The notes below the pieces were generated by a model. That model was not told where the DNA came from, did no database searches, and saw nothing but the letters and a program-made list of their open reading frames with translations. Below are positions 17,204-25,764 of a stretch of 64,000 nt of DNA, piece by piece. Position 1 is the first letter of the stretch; every line of letters starts with the position of its first letter. The DNA lies in the NCBI RefSeq assembly GCF_018131075.1, contig NZ_JAFCLS010000023.1:1-64000 (forward strand), given 5' to 3'. The position numbers were made by a program, and so were the translations under genes. This DNA comes from Bradyrhizobium sp. JYMT SZCCT0428. GTDB taxonomy: Bacteria > Pseudomonadota > Alphaproteobacteria > Rhizobiales > Xanthobacteraceae.

Positions 17204-17491
17204 ATGGTCTCGCGGGTTGGGGTTGTTTCCGACGATTTCCGGAAGCAGGTGCTGGGTTATGGGCTGACGACGGCGGAAATTCTCTATCGACTGCCGGATC
17301 ATCCCTCACTGCTGCAAACCTACGTCTGGCAGAATTACGATCTGTTTCCGAAATTTCCGGCGCTGAAAGATTTTCTGGCCTTCTGGCAGGAAAAGCTCGA
17401 CGGCCCGCTGTACTCGGTCACGGTCGCGCATTCCAAGCTGATCAAGCCGGCCGAGCTTCGCGCCGTGGACGGCGTGTTCAGGCTGCATTGA
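17204..17491 (+). CDS. usg: Usg family protein
   Basis: About 95 residues. The ATG at 17204 is preferred over one at 17192 because GGAGG (17195-17199) lies between them and serves the second. The sequence DDFRKQVLGYGLTTAEILYR, LPDHPSLLQTYVWQNYDLFP and FPALKDFLAFWQEKLDG is the Usg signature; the family is named from the open frame upstream of a trp gene in Caulobacter and is confined to alphaproteobacteria. Biochemical role is unknown. It reads away from groES and is followed by a palindromic repeat. Confidence 0.88.
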   Translation: MVSRVGVVSDDFRKQVLGYGLTTAEILYRLPDHPSLLQTYVWQNYDLFPKFPALKDFLAFWQEKLDGPLYSVTVAHSKLIKPAELRAVDGVFRLH

Positions 17492-17506
17492 GCGGCGGAT
17501 AGATTT

Positions 17507-17590
17507 GTAGGGTGGGTTAGCGCAAGCGTAACCCACCATCTTTGGTCGGCGCATCGGCGGTGGGTTACGGCTTCGCCTAACCCACCCTAC
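17507..17590. repeat. Palindromic intergenic element (GTAGGGTGGGTTA family)
   Basis: The outer arms GTAGGGTGGGTTA (17507-17519) and TAACCCACCCTAC (17578-17590) are perfectly complementary, with a second internal pair (TAACCCACC/GGTGGGTTA). The element fills the space between usg and the cupin gene; such elements are widespread in rhizobia. Confidence 0.85.
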
Positions 17591-17645
17591 GAAACCGATT
17601 TTGTGCTAGCCTCTCCCCACCAAACGATCAGGGGAGGCAAGAAAA

Positions 17646-18221
17646 ATGGCCAAGCAAAAAGCGACATCGAAAGCCGCAGCCAAAACCGCGGTGAAGAAGA
17701 AATGGACGGGCCTCGGCACGGCAGCCAAATCCTCAGCCCGCAAGACCATCGCATCAAAAGGCCGCGTCGCCACGGCCAAATCGAAGGCGGCAGCCAAGCC
17801 AGCGGCCAAGGCCGTAGCAAAGCCGAAGGCGCGGCCGAAACAGCGCATCGCCATCAGCCATCACCGCGATGAGGATTTCAAGGCCGACGGCCTGCGCACC
17901 TATGCACAGTACCGCGATCTCGGCATTGCCGCGGCGACGCATGGCCTCGCGCAGGCGCATGTGATCAGGCTGATCGGACCCTGTAACCCCGAAGAAGTTT
18001 CAAAACTGCATTACCACGACGTCGAATTCCAGATGGTCTATGTGCTCAAAGGCTGGGTGAAAACTTATATGGAAGGCCAGGGCGAGACCCTGATGAAAGA
18101 GGGCGGCTGCTGGACCCAGCCGCCGCGCATCAAGCATCTGATCCTGGATTATTCCGACGACGTCGAATTGCTGGAAGTGATTTTGCCGGCGGAGTTCAAG
18201 ACGGTGGAATTATCGTCGTAA
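17646..18221 (+). CDS. Cupin-domain protein with a lysine/alanine-rich histone-like N-terminal tail
   Basis: A 191-residue protein in two parts. Residues 1-68 are a low-complexity basic tail of Lys, Ala, Thr and Pro (KSKAAAKPAAKAVAKPKARP), resembling histone H1-type or bacterial nucleoid tails. Residues 70-190 are a single cupin barrel: LHYHDVEFQMVYVLKGWVKT (His/His/Glu metal-site pattern), then EGGCWTQPPRIKHLILDYSD with the second-motif His. The cupin alone is common in Bradyrhizobium as a protein of unknown substrate; the tail may be a DNA-binding or length-variable addition. GGGGAGGCAAG precedes the ATG. No partner genes in an operon. Confidence 0.82.
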   Translation: MAKQKATSKAAAKTAVKKKWTGLGTAAKSSARKTIASKGRVATAKSKAAAKPAAKAVAKPKARPKQRIAISHHRDEDFKADGLRTYAQYRDLGIAAATHGLAQAHVIRLIGPCNPEEVSKLHYHDVEFQMVYVLKGWVKTYMEGQGETLMKEGGCWTQPPRIKHLILDYSDDVELLEVILPAEFKTVELSS

Positions 18222-18252
18222 GTCCGCGCGTTTAGCAGATCAAGTATTGGTC

Positions 18253-18371
18253 ATGGCCGGGCTTGTCCCGGCCATCTACGTCTTGTCTCACGCAAAGGAA
18301 GTAAGTCGTGGATGCCCGGGGCGTAGGCGAGCGTAAGCGACGCCGTCCTTCAGACGGCTATGCCCGGGCAT
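18253..18371. repeat. Intergenic palindromic repeat (ATGGCCGGGCTTGTCCCGGCCAT family)
   Basis: ATGGCCGGG...CCCGGCCAT at 18253-18275 and ATGCCCGGG...GCCCGGGCAT at 18312-18371 form nested hairpins. The right end enters the last codons of the following MFS gene (HARA-stop), so that protein's tail is repeat-encoded. A sister copy lies at 44737. Confidence 0.8.
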
Positions 18372-19710
18372 GACTGGGTGACTTCGTCTCCGGCATCACG
18401 AACGCAATCAGACAGAGCCCGACGCAGGCAATAGCGGACAGGCCGAGGAAGGCCACGCTATGTCCGAGATGGTCGCTGACAAAGCCCGCCAATACATTGC
18501 TGCATGATGCGCCGATGCCGACCGCCGTCCCCACCACGCCCTGGGCGAGGTTGAAATGGCCGCTGCCGAAGGCGATGTCGGCGACGGTCAACGGGATGAG
18601 GACGCCGAACACCGCGGCGGTGATGCCGTCAAAGAATTGCACGGCCACCAGCAGATAGGGATCGGTGACGGTTGCGAACAGCACGCCGCGGATGGCGAGC
18701 GCGGTGAAGCCGATCAGCAGCAGCGGCCGGCGGCCCCATTGCTGCGCCTTGCGGCCGACCGATGGCGAGGTCAGGGCCACGATCGCCTGCGGCAGGATGA
18801 TGCACGCCGCGATCAGCACCGGCGCCCACTGGGTTGAACGCGTCGTCACGATACCGGCCATCAAGGGCAGCATCGCGGCGTTGGCGAGCTGCAGCAACAT
18901 CACGGCGCCGGCAAAGATCAGCAGCGGGCGCTGGCGCAGCAGATGCAGCACGCTGGTGGCTTCAGGGTCCGGCTTGGCGCGGACGATCGCGCCATGGGCC
19001 TGTTCCGGATCGATTTCGCGATCCTTGATCCGGGATAGCGCTATGATGGTGAAGATCACCAGAACAAAGGTGGCGAGAAACACCGAGCGGCTGGAGATGA
19101 AATAGCCGCAGGCCCCCATCAGCGCCGCGGCGACGCCGTTGCCAATTGACGCGAACCGCGCATTGCGCCCGAGCCGTTCGCCGATCGCGGTCGGTCCGAC
19201 CAATCCAAGGCTGATCGCCGCGATCGCCGGGCCGAGCACGCAACTCGCCATGGCGTGCAACGTCGCCGCCGCCGCGATGACAGGAAAGATCGGCCATGCC
19301 GCATACGCCAGCGCCGCAACGCCGATCGCTGCGACCGCGAAACCGGCGACCAGCCGTTCTCGCCTAGCGGCGTCGATGATGGCGCCGCCCGGCATCTGGC
19401 CGATCAGCCCGACAATGCCGCCGATCGACAGCACCAGCCCGATCTCGACCTGGGTCCATTTCTGCGTCGTGAGGTACACCGCGACGAACGGACCAAAGCC
19501 GGTCTGGACGTCGGCGAGAAAGAAGATGAACCAGTCGAGGCCGCGCTGGCTCTGCGCCGAAGGGTGGGGCTCGGGGGATGCCGGCGGCGGCGGTGACGTG
19601 TCGCCGCGTTCATCGATGGACGGCGCACCCCGCGTCTCATCGGCAAGATCCTTGCCGAGATCTTTGGCAGGATCCTTGGGATATGGGTTCGGGCGCGCGG
19701 ACAGTGGCAT
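18358..19710 (-). CDS. Major facilitator superfamily transporter
   Basis: A 450-residue MFS protein with about 12 membrane helices after a hydrophilic N-terminal tail of 55 residues (MPLSARPNPYPKDPAKDLGK, rich in Pro/Asp). Helix 1 begins LDWFIFFLADVQTGFGPFVA; the loop 2-3 motif is GGAIIDAARRERLVAGF. The conserved LDWFIFFLADVQTGFGPF opening marks a subfamily often annotated as MFS transporters near dehydrogenases or PRC-barrel genes in Bradyrhizobium; substrate unknown. CGGAGGAGA lies before the ATG. It is 12 bases after the PRC-barrel gene, so the two may be cotranscribed. Confidence 0.88.
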   Translation of the reverse strand: MPLSARPNPYPKDPAKDLGKDLADETRGAPSIDERGDTSPPPPASPEPHPSAQSQRGLDWFIFFLADVQTGFGPFVAVYLTTQKWTQVEIGLVLSIGGIVGLIGQMPGGAIIDAARRERLVAGFAVAAIGVAALAYAAWPIFPVIAAAATLHAMASCVLGPAIAAISLGLVGPTAIGERLGRNARFASIGNGVAAALMGACGYFISSRSVFLATFVLVIFTIIALSRIKDREIDPEQAHGAIVRAKPDPEATSVLHLLRQRPLLIFAGAVMLLQLANAAMLPLMAGIVTTRSTQWAPVLIAACIILPQAIVALTSPSVGRKAQQWGRRPLLLIGFTALAIRGVLFATVTDPYLLVAVQFFDGITAAVFGVLIPLTVADIAFGSGHFNLAQGVVGTAVGIGASCSNVLAGFVSDHLGHSVAFLGLSAIACVGLCLIAFVMPETKSPSHARA

Positions 19711-19722
19711 TCTCCTCCGCGG

Positions 19723-20232
19723 TCAGTGGTCGAATTGCAGGGGTTGCAGACTGCCGGTGGCGCCGAGCACCACGATCGGCGTATCTTCCTTGTATTCGGG
19801 TGCGGCCTTGACCTGTTCCAACGTCAATTCGAGCGTCATGCTTTCCTTCTTGTTGGTAACTTGTCCGAAGTGGAGTGCGTTCCAGTCGACGACGATCTTT
19901 CGGCTGCCGACGCCGAGAAAGCCGCCGAAATCGATCACCGCGGCGCGCACGGTTCCGGAGCGATCGACGATCACGTCGACGATGCGCCCCATGTTCTCGC
20001 CGGCCGTGCTGCGGACATCGCGTCCGAGGATCCCGCGTGCGTCCGCCGCGCGGATGACCGTGACGGAAGGCGGGGGCACCGGTTCTTTCGGCGCATCCGG
20101 CGAGGCCTTTGCCGCCGGACTTGGTGCGGCGGCTGGCGGGCCCTTGTCTGGTTCCTGCGCGACCGCCAGTGCGCCGAGGGATATCGCGCTCCACACCAGA
20201 ACGGCTGCCGTGATCTTTTGCCCTGAACGCAT
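19723..20232 (-). CDS. Exported PRC-barrel domain protein
   Basis: A 169-residue protein with a signal peptide (MRSGQKITAAVLVWSAISLG...AVAQ), a Pro/Ala/Lys linker (residues 28-55) and a PRC-barrel domain: LGRDVRSTAGENMGRIVDVI, VDRSGTVRAAVIDFGGFLGV, GSRKIVVDWNALHFGQ. PRC-barrel proteins are small beta-barrels with structural or regulatory roles at the envelope or photosynthetic reaction centre; no precise function is known for this type. TTTCAGGAGACCGC is the ribosome binding site. Neighbouring genes are the MFS carrier and the amylo-glucosidase. Confidence 0.85.
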   Translation of the reverse strand: MRSGQKITAAVLVWSAISLGALAVAQEPDKGPPAAAPSPAAKASPDAPKEPVPPPSVTVIRAADARGILGRDVRSTAGENMGRIVDVIVDRSGTVRAAVIDFGGFLGVGSRKIVVDWNALHFGQVTNKKESMTLELTLEQVKAAPEYKEDTPIVVLGATGSLQPLQFDH

Positions 20233-20320
20233 GCGGTCTCCTGAAACTCTTCACGGTTGCGCAGAGGTGACGAACCGGCCGCAGCTGGTTTCGTCACCAT
20301 TTCCCCGAGTACGATCGCCG

Positions 20321-22522
20321 TCAGCGCGACAACACGATCGAGACCTGAACCCGGCCGCGTGTCCGCATCATTTCGAGCGATACATCATCGCCGTGACGGC
20401 GCAGGCGAAGATCGACGCTGGAATCGCCGAGCCGCAAGTCGCGCAGCACGACCTCGTTCAGGAATTCCGGCAGACGCGGATTCCGCAGGCGGATTTCGCC
20501 GGCCCGCGCGTCGAATTCCAGGCCCAGCGAAGCTTCCAGCAGCGTGAACGGCGTCGCGCTCGCCCATGCCTGCGGCGAGCACGCCACGGGATAGAGCGTC
20601 GGTCCAAACCGCCGCTCGCGATGGAAGCCGCAGAACAATTCCGGCAATCGCCTGAGATCCATGTAACTCGCCGCGCCGAACAATCCCTTGAACAGATGTT
20701 CGACGGAATGTTTCAGGCCGTAGCGCGCAAGGCCCAGCGCGATTAGCGCGTTGTCGTGCGGCCAGATCGAGCCGTTGTGGTAGGACATCGGATTGTAGCG
20801 GGACTCGCCTGATGCCACGGTTCGAATGCCCCAGCCGGTGAAGAAGCGCGGCCGCATCAGGTCGGCGGCGACCATGCGCGCACGGTCCTCGCCAATGATG
20901 CCCGTGAACAGGAGCTGGCCGGCATTGGAGGTCCGCACCTTGCACGGCCGCTTGGCGCCATCGAGCGCGAGCGCGTAGGTGCCCATGTCAGGACACCAGA
21001 ACGCCTCCTCAAAGCGCGCGGCAAGCTCTGTTGCCTCTTCATCGAGTCTGCGCGCCTTTTCCGCAAAGCCAAGCTGGCGCGCGCAACGCGCCGCCAGCCG
21101 TTTGCCGGCGAAGACGTAACCCTGAACCTCGCACAGCGCGATATGGCCTTCGGCCAACTGGCCATCGGCATGAAAGATCGCATCGAAGGAATCCTTCCAG
21201 CCCTGATTGGCGAGGCCCTGGTCGGACGCGCGCTGATACTCGACAAAGCCGTCACGATCAGGGTCGCCTGGCCCGTCGATCCAGGCCAGCGCGGCCTCGA
21301 TCGCAGGCCACAGTTCGCGCAGCGTGGCCTCGTCGCCGGTGCGCTCGAAATAGAATCCCGCCAGCAACACGAACAGCGGCGTGGAATCGACGCTGCCGTA
21401 ATATTGCGCGAACGGCACTTCGCGCAGCGCCGCCATTTCGCCGCCGCGCATTTCATGCAGGATCTTGCCGGGTTCGGCATCGTTCAGGGCATCGACGGCC
21501 GTGGCCTGATAGGCAGCCAGCCGTTTGAGCACGCCGCAAGCCACGCGCGGGTCGATCCACAGCATCTGCAGCGCTGATATCAGGCCGTCGCGGCCGAACG
21601 TGGTCGAATACCAGGGAATGCCGGCATAGGGATAGCGGCCATGCGCGGTGTCGGTCATCAGCATGTTGAGATCGGCCATCGACTGGCACAGAACCTCATT
21701 GAAGATGCTGTTCGAGGTTTCGACGCTGGCGGCGCCTGCGGTCGAACGGCGCATTTCGCGGCGATGCGCCAGCAGGCCACGCATGAACGGCGCTGGCCGA
21801 TGCTCGGCGGCATAATTGCAGGTCACCGCAACGAACACCGAGGTAAGCTGCTGCGGCTCGAGAGCGAAATGATAGCTGCCGCTGTTCACCGCGAGCAGGG
21901 TCGGGCGCGGGTCGAAATGCAAATTGGTCGTTCGCGCCTCGCCGTCGAGGCCGTGATATTCGAACCTGACATCGGCGGGGCTGAGCAGCTCGCTGGTGCC
22001 GGTGCCGCGGCGCGGGCGCCTGGCGCCGCGCACTTCGAACAGATCGGCGAAATCATTGTCGAACAGGAACGTCAGATCGATGTGTGCCGCCCGGTCGCCA
22101 TGGTTCTGGACGGCGATCCGCTGATAGGCGGTGCCGCGCCACAGGAAGATGGTGCGCACGATGTGGATCAGATCCTTTTGCAGGACGATCCGGTCGCCGT
22201 CATAGATGTCGGGATTGGTGAGGTCGATCGTCAGCGCGGAATTGTCGTCGCGCAGGTTGGAGCCGAGCAGCAATGGCTGGGCCTGGTTCAGCAAGAGCTC
22301 GAGCCGCGCCAGATAGCGGGTGTCGGCGTTGAACAATCCATCGGGTCCACCGGCGGAAGCGCCGATGTCGCCGTGGCTGTCGAGGACGATGAACGTATCG
22401 TCATGCTTCAGGGTGCGGCGCGGCCGTGCCGCCTGGCCGGTCATGGGGATGTAAAACGGCGATTCCGTGATCTGCTCGGCGAGCGGAGCATCCGCCCGCT
22501 GGACGTTGGCTTTGGTGGCCAT
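20321..22522 (-). CDS. Amylo-alpha-1,6-glucosidase (glycogen debranching enzyme family)
   Basis: A 733-residue protein with an N-terminal GDE_N_bis beta-domain (KHDDTFIVLDSHGDIG, GLFNADTRYLARLELLLNQA) and a C-terminal (alpha/alpha)6 barrel: TAHGRYPYAGIPWYSTTFGR, DGLISALQMLWIDPRVACGV, and YNPMSYHNGSIWPHDNALIA. The family removes alpha-1,6 branches or acts on related glucans. AGAGGTTACGC precedes the ATG. The neighbouring ABC exporter and GT4 glycosyltransferase suggest a role in polysaccharide or osmolyte metabolism; exact substrate is unproved. Confidence 0.92.
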   Translation of the reverse strand: MATKANVQRADAPLAEQITESPFYIPMTGQAARPRRTLKHDDTFIVLDSHGDIGASAGGPDGLFNADTRYLARLELLLNQAQPLLLGSNLRDDNSALTIDLTNPDIYDGDRIVLQKDLIHIVRTIFLWRGTAYQRIAVQNHGDRAAHIDLTFLFDNDFADLFEVRGARRPRRGTGTSELLSPADVRFEYHGLDGEARTTNLHFDPRPTLLAVNSGSYHFALEPQQLTSVFVAVTCNYAAEHRPAPFMRGLLAHRREMRRSTAGAASVETSNSIFNEVLCQSMADLNMLMTDTAHGRYPYAGIPWYSTTFGRDGLISALQMLWIDPRVACGVLKRLAAYQATAVDALNDAEPGKILHEMRGGEMAALREVPFAQYYGSVDSTPLFVLLAGFYFERTGDEATLRELWPAIEAALAWIDGPGDPDRDGFVEYQRASDQGLANQGWKDSFDAIFHADGQLAEGHIALCEVQGYVFAGKRLAARCARQLGFAEKARRLDEEATELAARFEEAFWCPDMGTYALALDGAKRPCKVRTSNAGQLLFTGIIGEDRARMVAADLMRPRFFTGWGIRTVASGESRYNPMSYHNGSIWPHDNALIALGLARYGLKHSVEHLFKGLFGAASYMDLRRLPELFCGFHRERRFGPTLYPVACSPQAWASATPFTLLEASLGLEFDARAGEIRLRNPRLPEFLNEVVLRDLRLGDSSVDLRLRRHGDDVSLEMMRTRGRVQVSIVLSR

Positions 22523-22608
22523 GCGTAACCTCTGTCCTGTAACCCCTGCGGATACCGCCCCGCACGCCGCGACGCCGATCTGACTGTACTCTATTCGTCG
22601 CTGCGATT

Positions 22609-24372
22609 TCAGGCTGCGTGGATCGCCAGACGGTTCATTTCCTGGGTCACGAGCTGCCGGTACGGGCCGGTTTCACGCATCAGGCGGTCCGGCGGACCAT
22701 CCTCGATGACCTTGCCATCCTTGAGCATCACGACGCGGTCAAAATTGCGCAGCGTCGCGAGACGGTGCGCAATCGCGATCACGGTGCGGCCGCGCATCAG
22801 GCGGCCGAGCGCATCGCGGATGGCCTCTTCGGATTCGCCGTCAAGCGCGGCAGTTGCCTCGTCGAGCAGCAGGATCGGCGCGTCCTTCAGAAACGCGCGC
22901 GCGATCGCGATGCGTTGCCGCTGGCCGCCGGAGAGCTTGACGCCGCGATCGCCGACCATGGTGGCAAGGCCGTCGGGCAGATTTTCGACGAAATCGCAGC
23001 GCGCCGCGATCGCGGCGCGCAAAACCTCGTCGTCGGTCGCCGTTGGGCGGCCATAGCGGATGTTCTCCATGATGGAGCGGTGGAACATCGAGATGTCCTG
23101 CGGCACCACCGAGATCGCCTCGCGCAGGCTTTGCTGGGTGACGCGCGAGATATCCTGGCCATCGATGGTGATACTGCCTTTGTCGACGTCGTAGAAGCGC
23201 TGCAGCAGCACGAACAGGCTGGACTTGCCGCCGCCGGACTGGCCGACCAGGCCGACGCGCTGTCCGGGTTTGAGATTCAGGTTGAATTTGTCGAACACCT
23301 GGACACCGCCGGGATATCCGAACGAGATATTCCTGAAGGCGATGGCGGCACCGCTCTTGATCAGCGGTTCGGCCTCGGGGTGGTCGCGCAGCTCATGCGG
23401 CTGCAGCAGCGTTGCGATCGCCTCCGAGAGGCGGGCGGTGTGCTGGGTGACATCGACAAGTGCTACCGCCAGATCGCGGGTCGCGTGCAGGATGGAAAGG
23501 CCGAGCGTGCAGACCAGCACCACGTCGCCGGTGGTGGCCTTGCCGCTCTGCCACAGCGTGACCGCCCAGTACAACAGGGCCACCGTCAATACCAGCGTGA
23601 TCACGGCATGGGTGAGCCGAAGCTTTTCCAGATAGCGCAGGCTGCGGCCCCGCGCGGTCAATTCGCGGTCGACGGTGTTGTCGAAGCGGTTGTGCTCATG
23701 GTCGAGCCCGCAGAACGCCCGCACCAGCGGCATGTTGTTGATGACGTCGACCATTTCGCCGTCAACGGCGGCGGCCTTGTCGGCATAGTCGTCATGTAAC
23801 GGCTTGCCTGCGGCGGCGATCCGGAACATGGCGATGAGGACCACGCTTGCGATCACGATCATGCCGGCCGCCATCGGCAGGCTGACGGTTCCAATCAGCG
23901 CGATTGCCACAATTGTGGCGATGCACGGCGGCAACACGTTCCATACGAACATGTTCTCCACGGTGAATACGGCATTGGAGGTGGCCGTGATCCGGCTTGT
24001 CAGCATGCCCGGCAGCCGATCGATGAAATAGCTCGGGGCATGCCCGGTCAAATGGCGGAACATGTCGCGGCGCAGATCGCCGGTGACGCCGACAAATGTG
24101 AAGCTCGCTGTCCAGCTCGCGATCCGCCACAGCAAAACGTCGGAACCAATCAGCGCTATGAGAAAAACGAATGCCAGCCATACACCGCCGCTCTGTGCCG
24201 GTCCGGCGGCGAGGGCGTCGACGAGATACTTCACGCCGTACTGGGTGCCGACCGAGCAGGCAACGGCTGCAACAACCGCGACCAATATCACCAGATGCGA
24301 CGGGCGCCGCTGACGCAAATAGCGCATCACAAAGTGGAAAGGGCGATTTGCATATCCCGAGAGATTGTCCAT
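22609..24372 (-). CDS. ABC exporter, fused membrane and ATPase domains
   Basis: A 587-residue half-transporter. Residues 20-315 are the six-helix ABC membrane domain. The ATPase domain has Walker A GQSGGGKSS (near 380), Q-loop VVPQDISMF, signature LSGGQRQRIAIARAFL, Walker B ILLLDEATAALDGE and the switch His in AIAHRLATL. It works as a homodimer exporting a lipid, glycan or drug; substrate unknown. It has no N-terminal C39 peptidase domain, so it is not the processing exporter for the double-glycine peptides of this window. It lies upstream of the amylo-glucosidase on the same strand and divergent from the GT4 gene. Confidence 0.92.
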   Translation of the reverse strand: MDNLSGYANRPFHFVMRYLRQRRPSHLVILVAVVAAVACSVGTQYGVKYLVDALAAGPAQSGGVWLAFVFLIALIGSDVLLWRIASWTASFTFVGVTGDLRRDMFRHLTGHAPSYFIDRLPGMLTSRITATSNAVFTVENMFVWNVLPPCIATIVAIALIGTVSLPMAAGMIVIASVVLIAMFRIAAAGKPLHDDYADKAAAVDGEMVDVINNMPLVRAFCGLDHEHNRFDNTVDRELTARGRSLRYLEKLRLTHAVITLVLTVALLYWAVTLWQSGKATTGDVVLVCTLGLSILHATRDLAVALVDVTQHTARLSEAIATLLQPHELRDHPEAEPLIKSGAAIAFRNISFGYPGGVQVFDKFNLNLKPGQRVGLVGQSGGGKSSLFVLLQRFYDVDKGSITIDGQDISRVTQQSLREAISVVPQDISMFHRSIMENIRYGRPTATDDEVLRAAIAARCDFVENLPDGLATMVGDRGVKLSGGQRQRIAIARAFLKDAPILLLDEATAALDGESEEAIRDALGRLMRGRTVIAIAHRLATLRNFDRVVMLKDGKVIEDGPPDRLMRETGPYRQLVTQEMNRLAIHAA

Positions 24373-24670
24373 GTGCCTGCTAAACCTGTTGGAGATAAAC
24401 GAGAATCCTAGCGGATCGCCGATTGCCGAGAGCCGTCTTGATGAGGATCATCCCGAGGACGCAGCAACGCCTCATCTGCACAACAATTCCGCAGCAAGGT
24501 CGGTCCGAAGAGCCTGATCACATGTGATGTCATGAGCAAGACGACAGTGTGCGCGAAGTGCGCATCATCTTGGAACTTCGCAGGTGCGTAAACGTTCCCG
24601 ACTTGGCGATGCCGCGCCACGAGGGGCTGAGGGCTTTCAAAGCAGAGTCAGAGATCAGGAGGTTGTTAGG

Positions 24671-25738
24671 ATGCGCATCGCGCAGGTTGCTCCGTTGACG
24701 GAGGCTGTTCCGCCCAGGCTGTATGGCGGCACCGAACGCGTCGTCTATTGGCTGACCGAGGAACTGGTCGCCCTGGGCCACGAGGTCACGTTATTCGCCA
24801 GCGGCGATTCCCGAACCTCCGGAAAGCTGGACGCGACATGGCCGAAGGCGTTGAGGCTGGACGGGTCGGTGCGGGATCCGAACGCACTTCACATGCTGAT
24901 GCTCGAGCGCGTACGGCAAAAATGTGACGATGAAGAATTCGACTTTCTTCACTTCCATCTCGACTATTATCCGTTCTCGCTGTTCGCGCGGCAGCCGACG
25001 CCGTTCGTGACCACGCTTCATGGCCGGCTGGATCTTCCCGAGCATCAGCCGGTGTTCGCGACATTCTCGAAGATTCCGCTTGTTTCGATTTCAAATGCGC
25101 AGCGGCGGCCGGTGCCGAAAGCAAACTTCATCAACACCATCTATCATGGCCTGCCGGAGAAGTTGCTGACGCCCCAGGCCGTGAAGCCGAGCTATCTCGC
25201 CGTGCTCGGCCGTATCGCGCCGGAGAAGGGCGTGGACCGGGCGATCAGGATCGCGATACGCTGCGGCATCCCGCTCAAGATTGCGGCGAAGGTCGATCGC
25301 GCGGACCAGGAATATTACGATGCGATCATCAAGCCGATGATGGATCATCCGTTGGTCGAGTTTATCGGCGAAATCGGCGACCACGAGAAAGCCGATTTCC
25401 TGAGCGGAGCGATCGGGCTGCTGCTGCCGATCGACTGGCCGGAGCCGTTCGGCCTCGTCATGATCGAGGCCATGGCCTGCGGCACGCCCGTGATCGCCTA
25501 CAACCGTGGATCGGTTCCTGAAATCATCGACGACGGCAAGACCGGCTTCATCGTCGAGGATGAAATCAGCGCGGTCGCCGATGTCGGGCGGCTAAGGGAA
25601 CTGGATCGCCAGGCCATTCGCACGCATTTCGAGACGCGCTTTACGGCTCGCCGAATGGCGCTCGACTATGTCAACACCTATCAGGGCGTGATCGACGCGG
25701 TGAAGCCGCGGATGAAACTGGTCAGCAGCGCGGAGTAA
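24671..25738 (+). CDS. Glycosyltransferase family 4
   Basis: About 355 residues from the ATG at 24671, chosen because GGAGGTTGTTAGG precedes it; an upstream in-frame ATG at 24584 adds a non-conserved tail. The N-terminal Rossmann domain opens MRIAQVAPLTEAVPPRLYGG and GGTERVVYWLTEELVALGHE; the C-terminal domain has YLAVLGRIAPEKGVDRAIRI and the donor-site motif PEPFGLVMIEAMACGTPVIA, then NRGSVPEIIDDG. It transfers a sugar from a nucleotide donor; acceptor unknown. It diverges from the ABC exporter and converges with the PAP2-like gene. Confidence 0.92.
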   Translation: MRIAQVAPLTEAVPPRLYGGTERVVYWLTEELVALGHEVTLFASGDSRTSGKLDATWPKALRLDGSVRDPNALHMLMLERVRQKCDDEEFDFLHFHLDYYPFSLFARQPTPFVTTLHGRLDLPEHQPVFATFSKIPLVSISNAQRRPVPKANFINTIYHGLPEKLLTPQAVKPSYLAVLGRIAPEKGVDRAIRIAIRCGIPLKIAAKVDRADQEYYDAIIKPMMDHPLVEFIGEIGDHEKADFLSGAIGLLLPIDWPEPFGLVMIEAMACGTPVIAYNRGSVPEIIDDGKTGFIVEDEISAVADVGRLRELDRQAIRTHFETRFTARRMALDYVNTYQGVIDAVKPRMKLVSSAE

Positions 25739-25764
25739 CGTTGCCGGAGCCGGGCGCTCGATCG

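Noticed and set aside
22618..23799. Plus-strand open frame of 393 codons opposite the ABC exporter
   Set aside because: Antisense shadow; the reverse strand has all ABC motifs.
22609..24372. ABC exporter as possible maturation transporter for the double-glycine peptides
   Set aside because: It has no N-terminal C39 peptidase domain and is not linked to any of the peptide genes.
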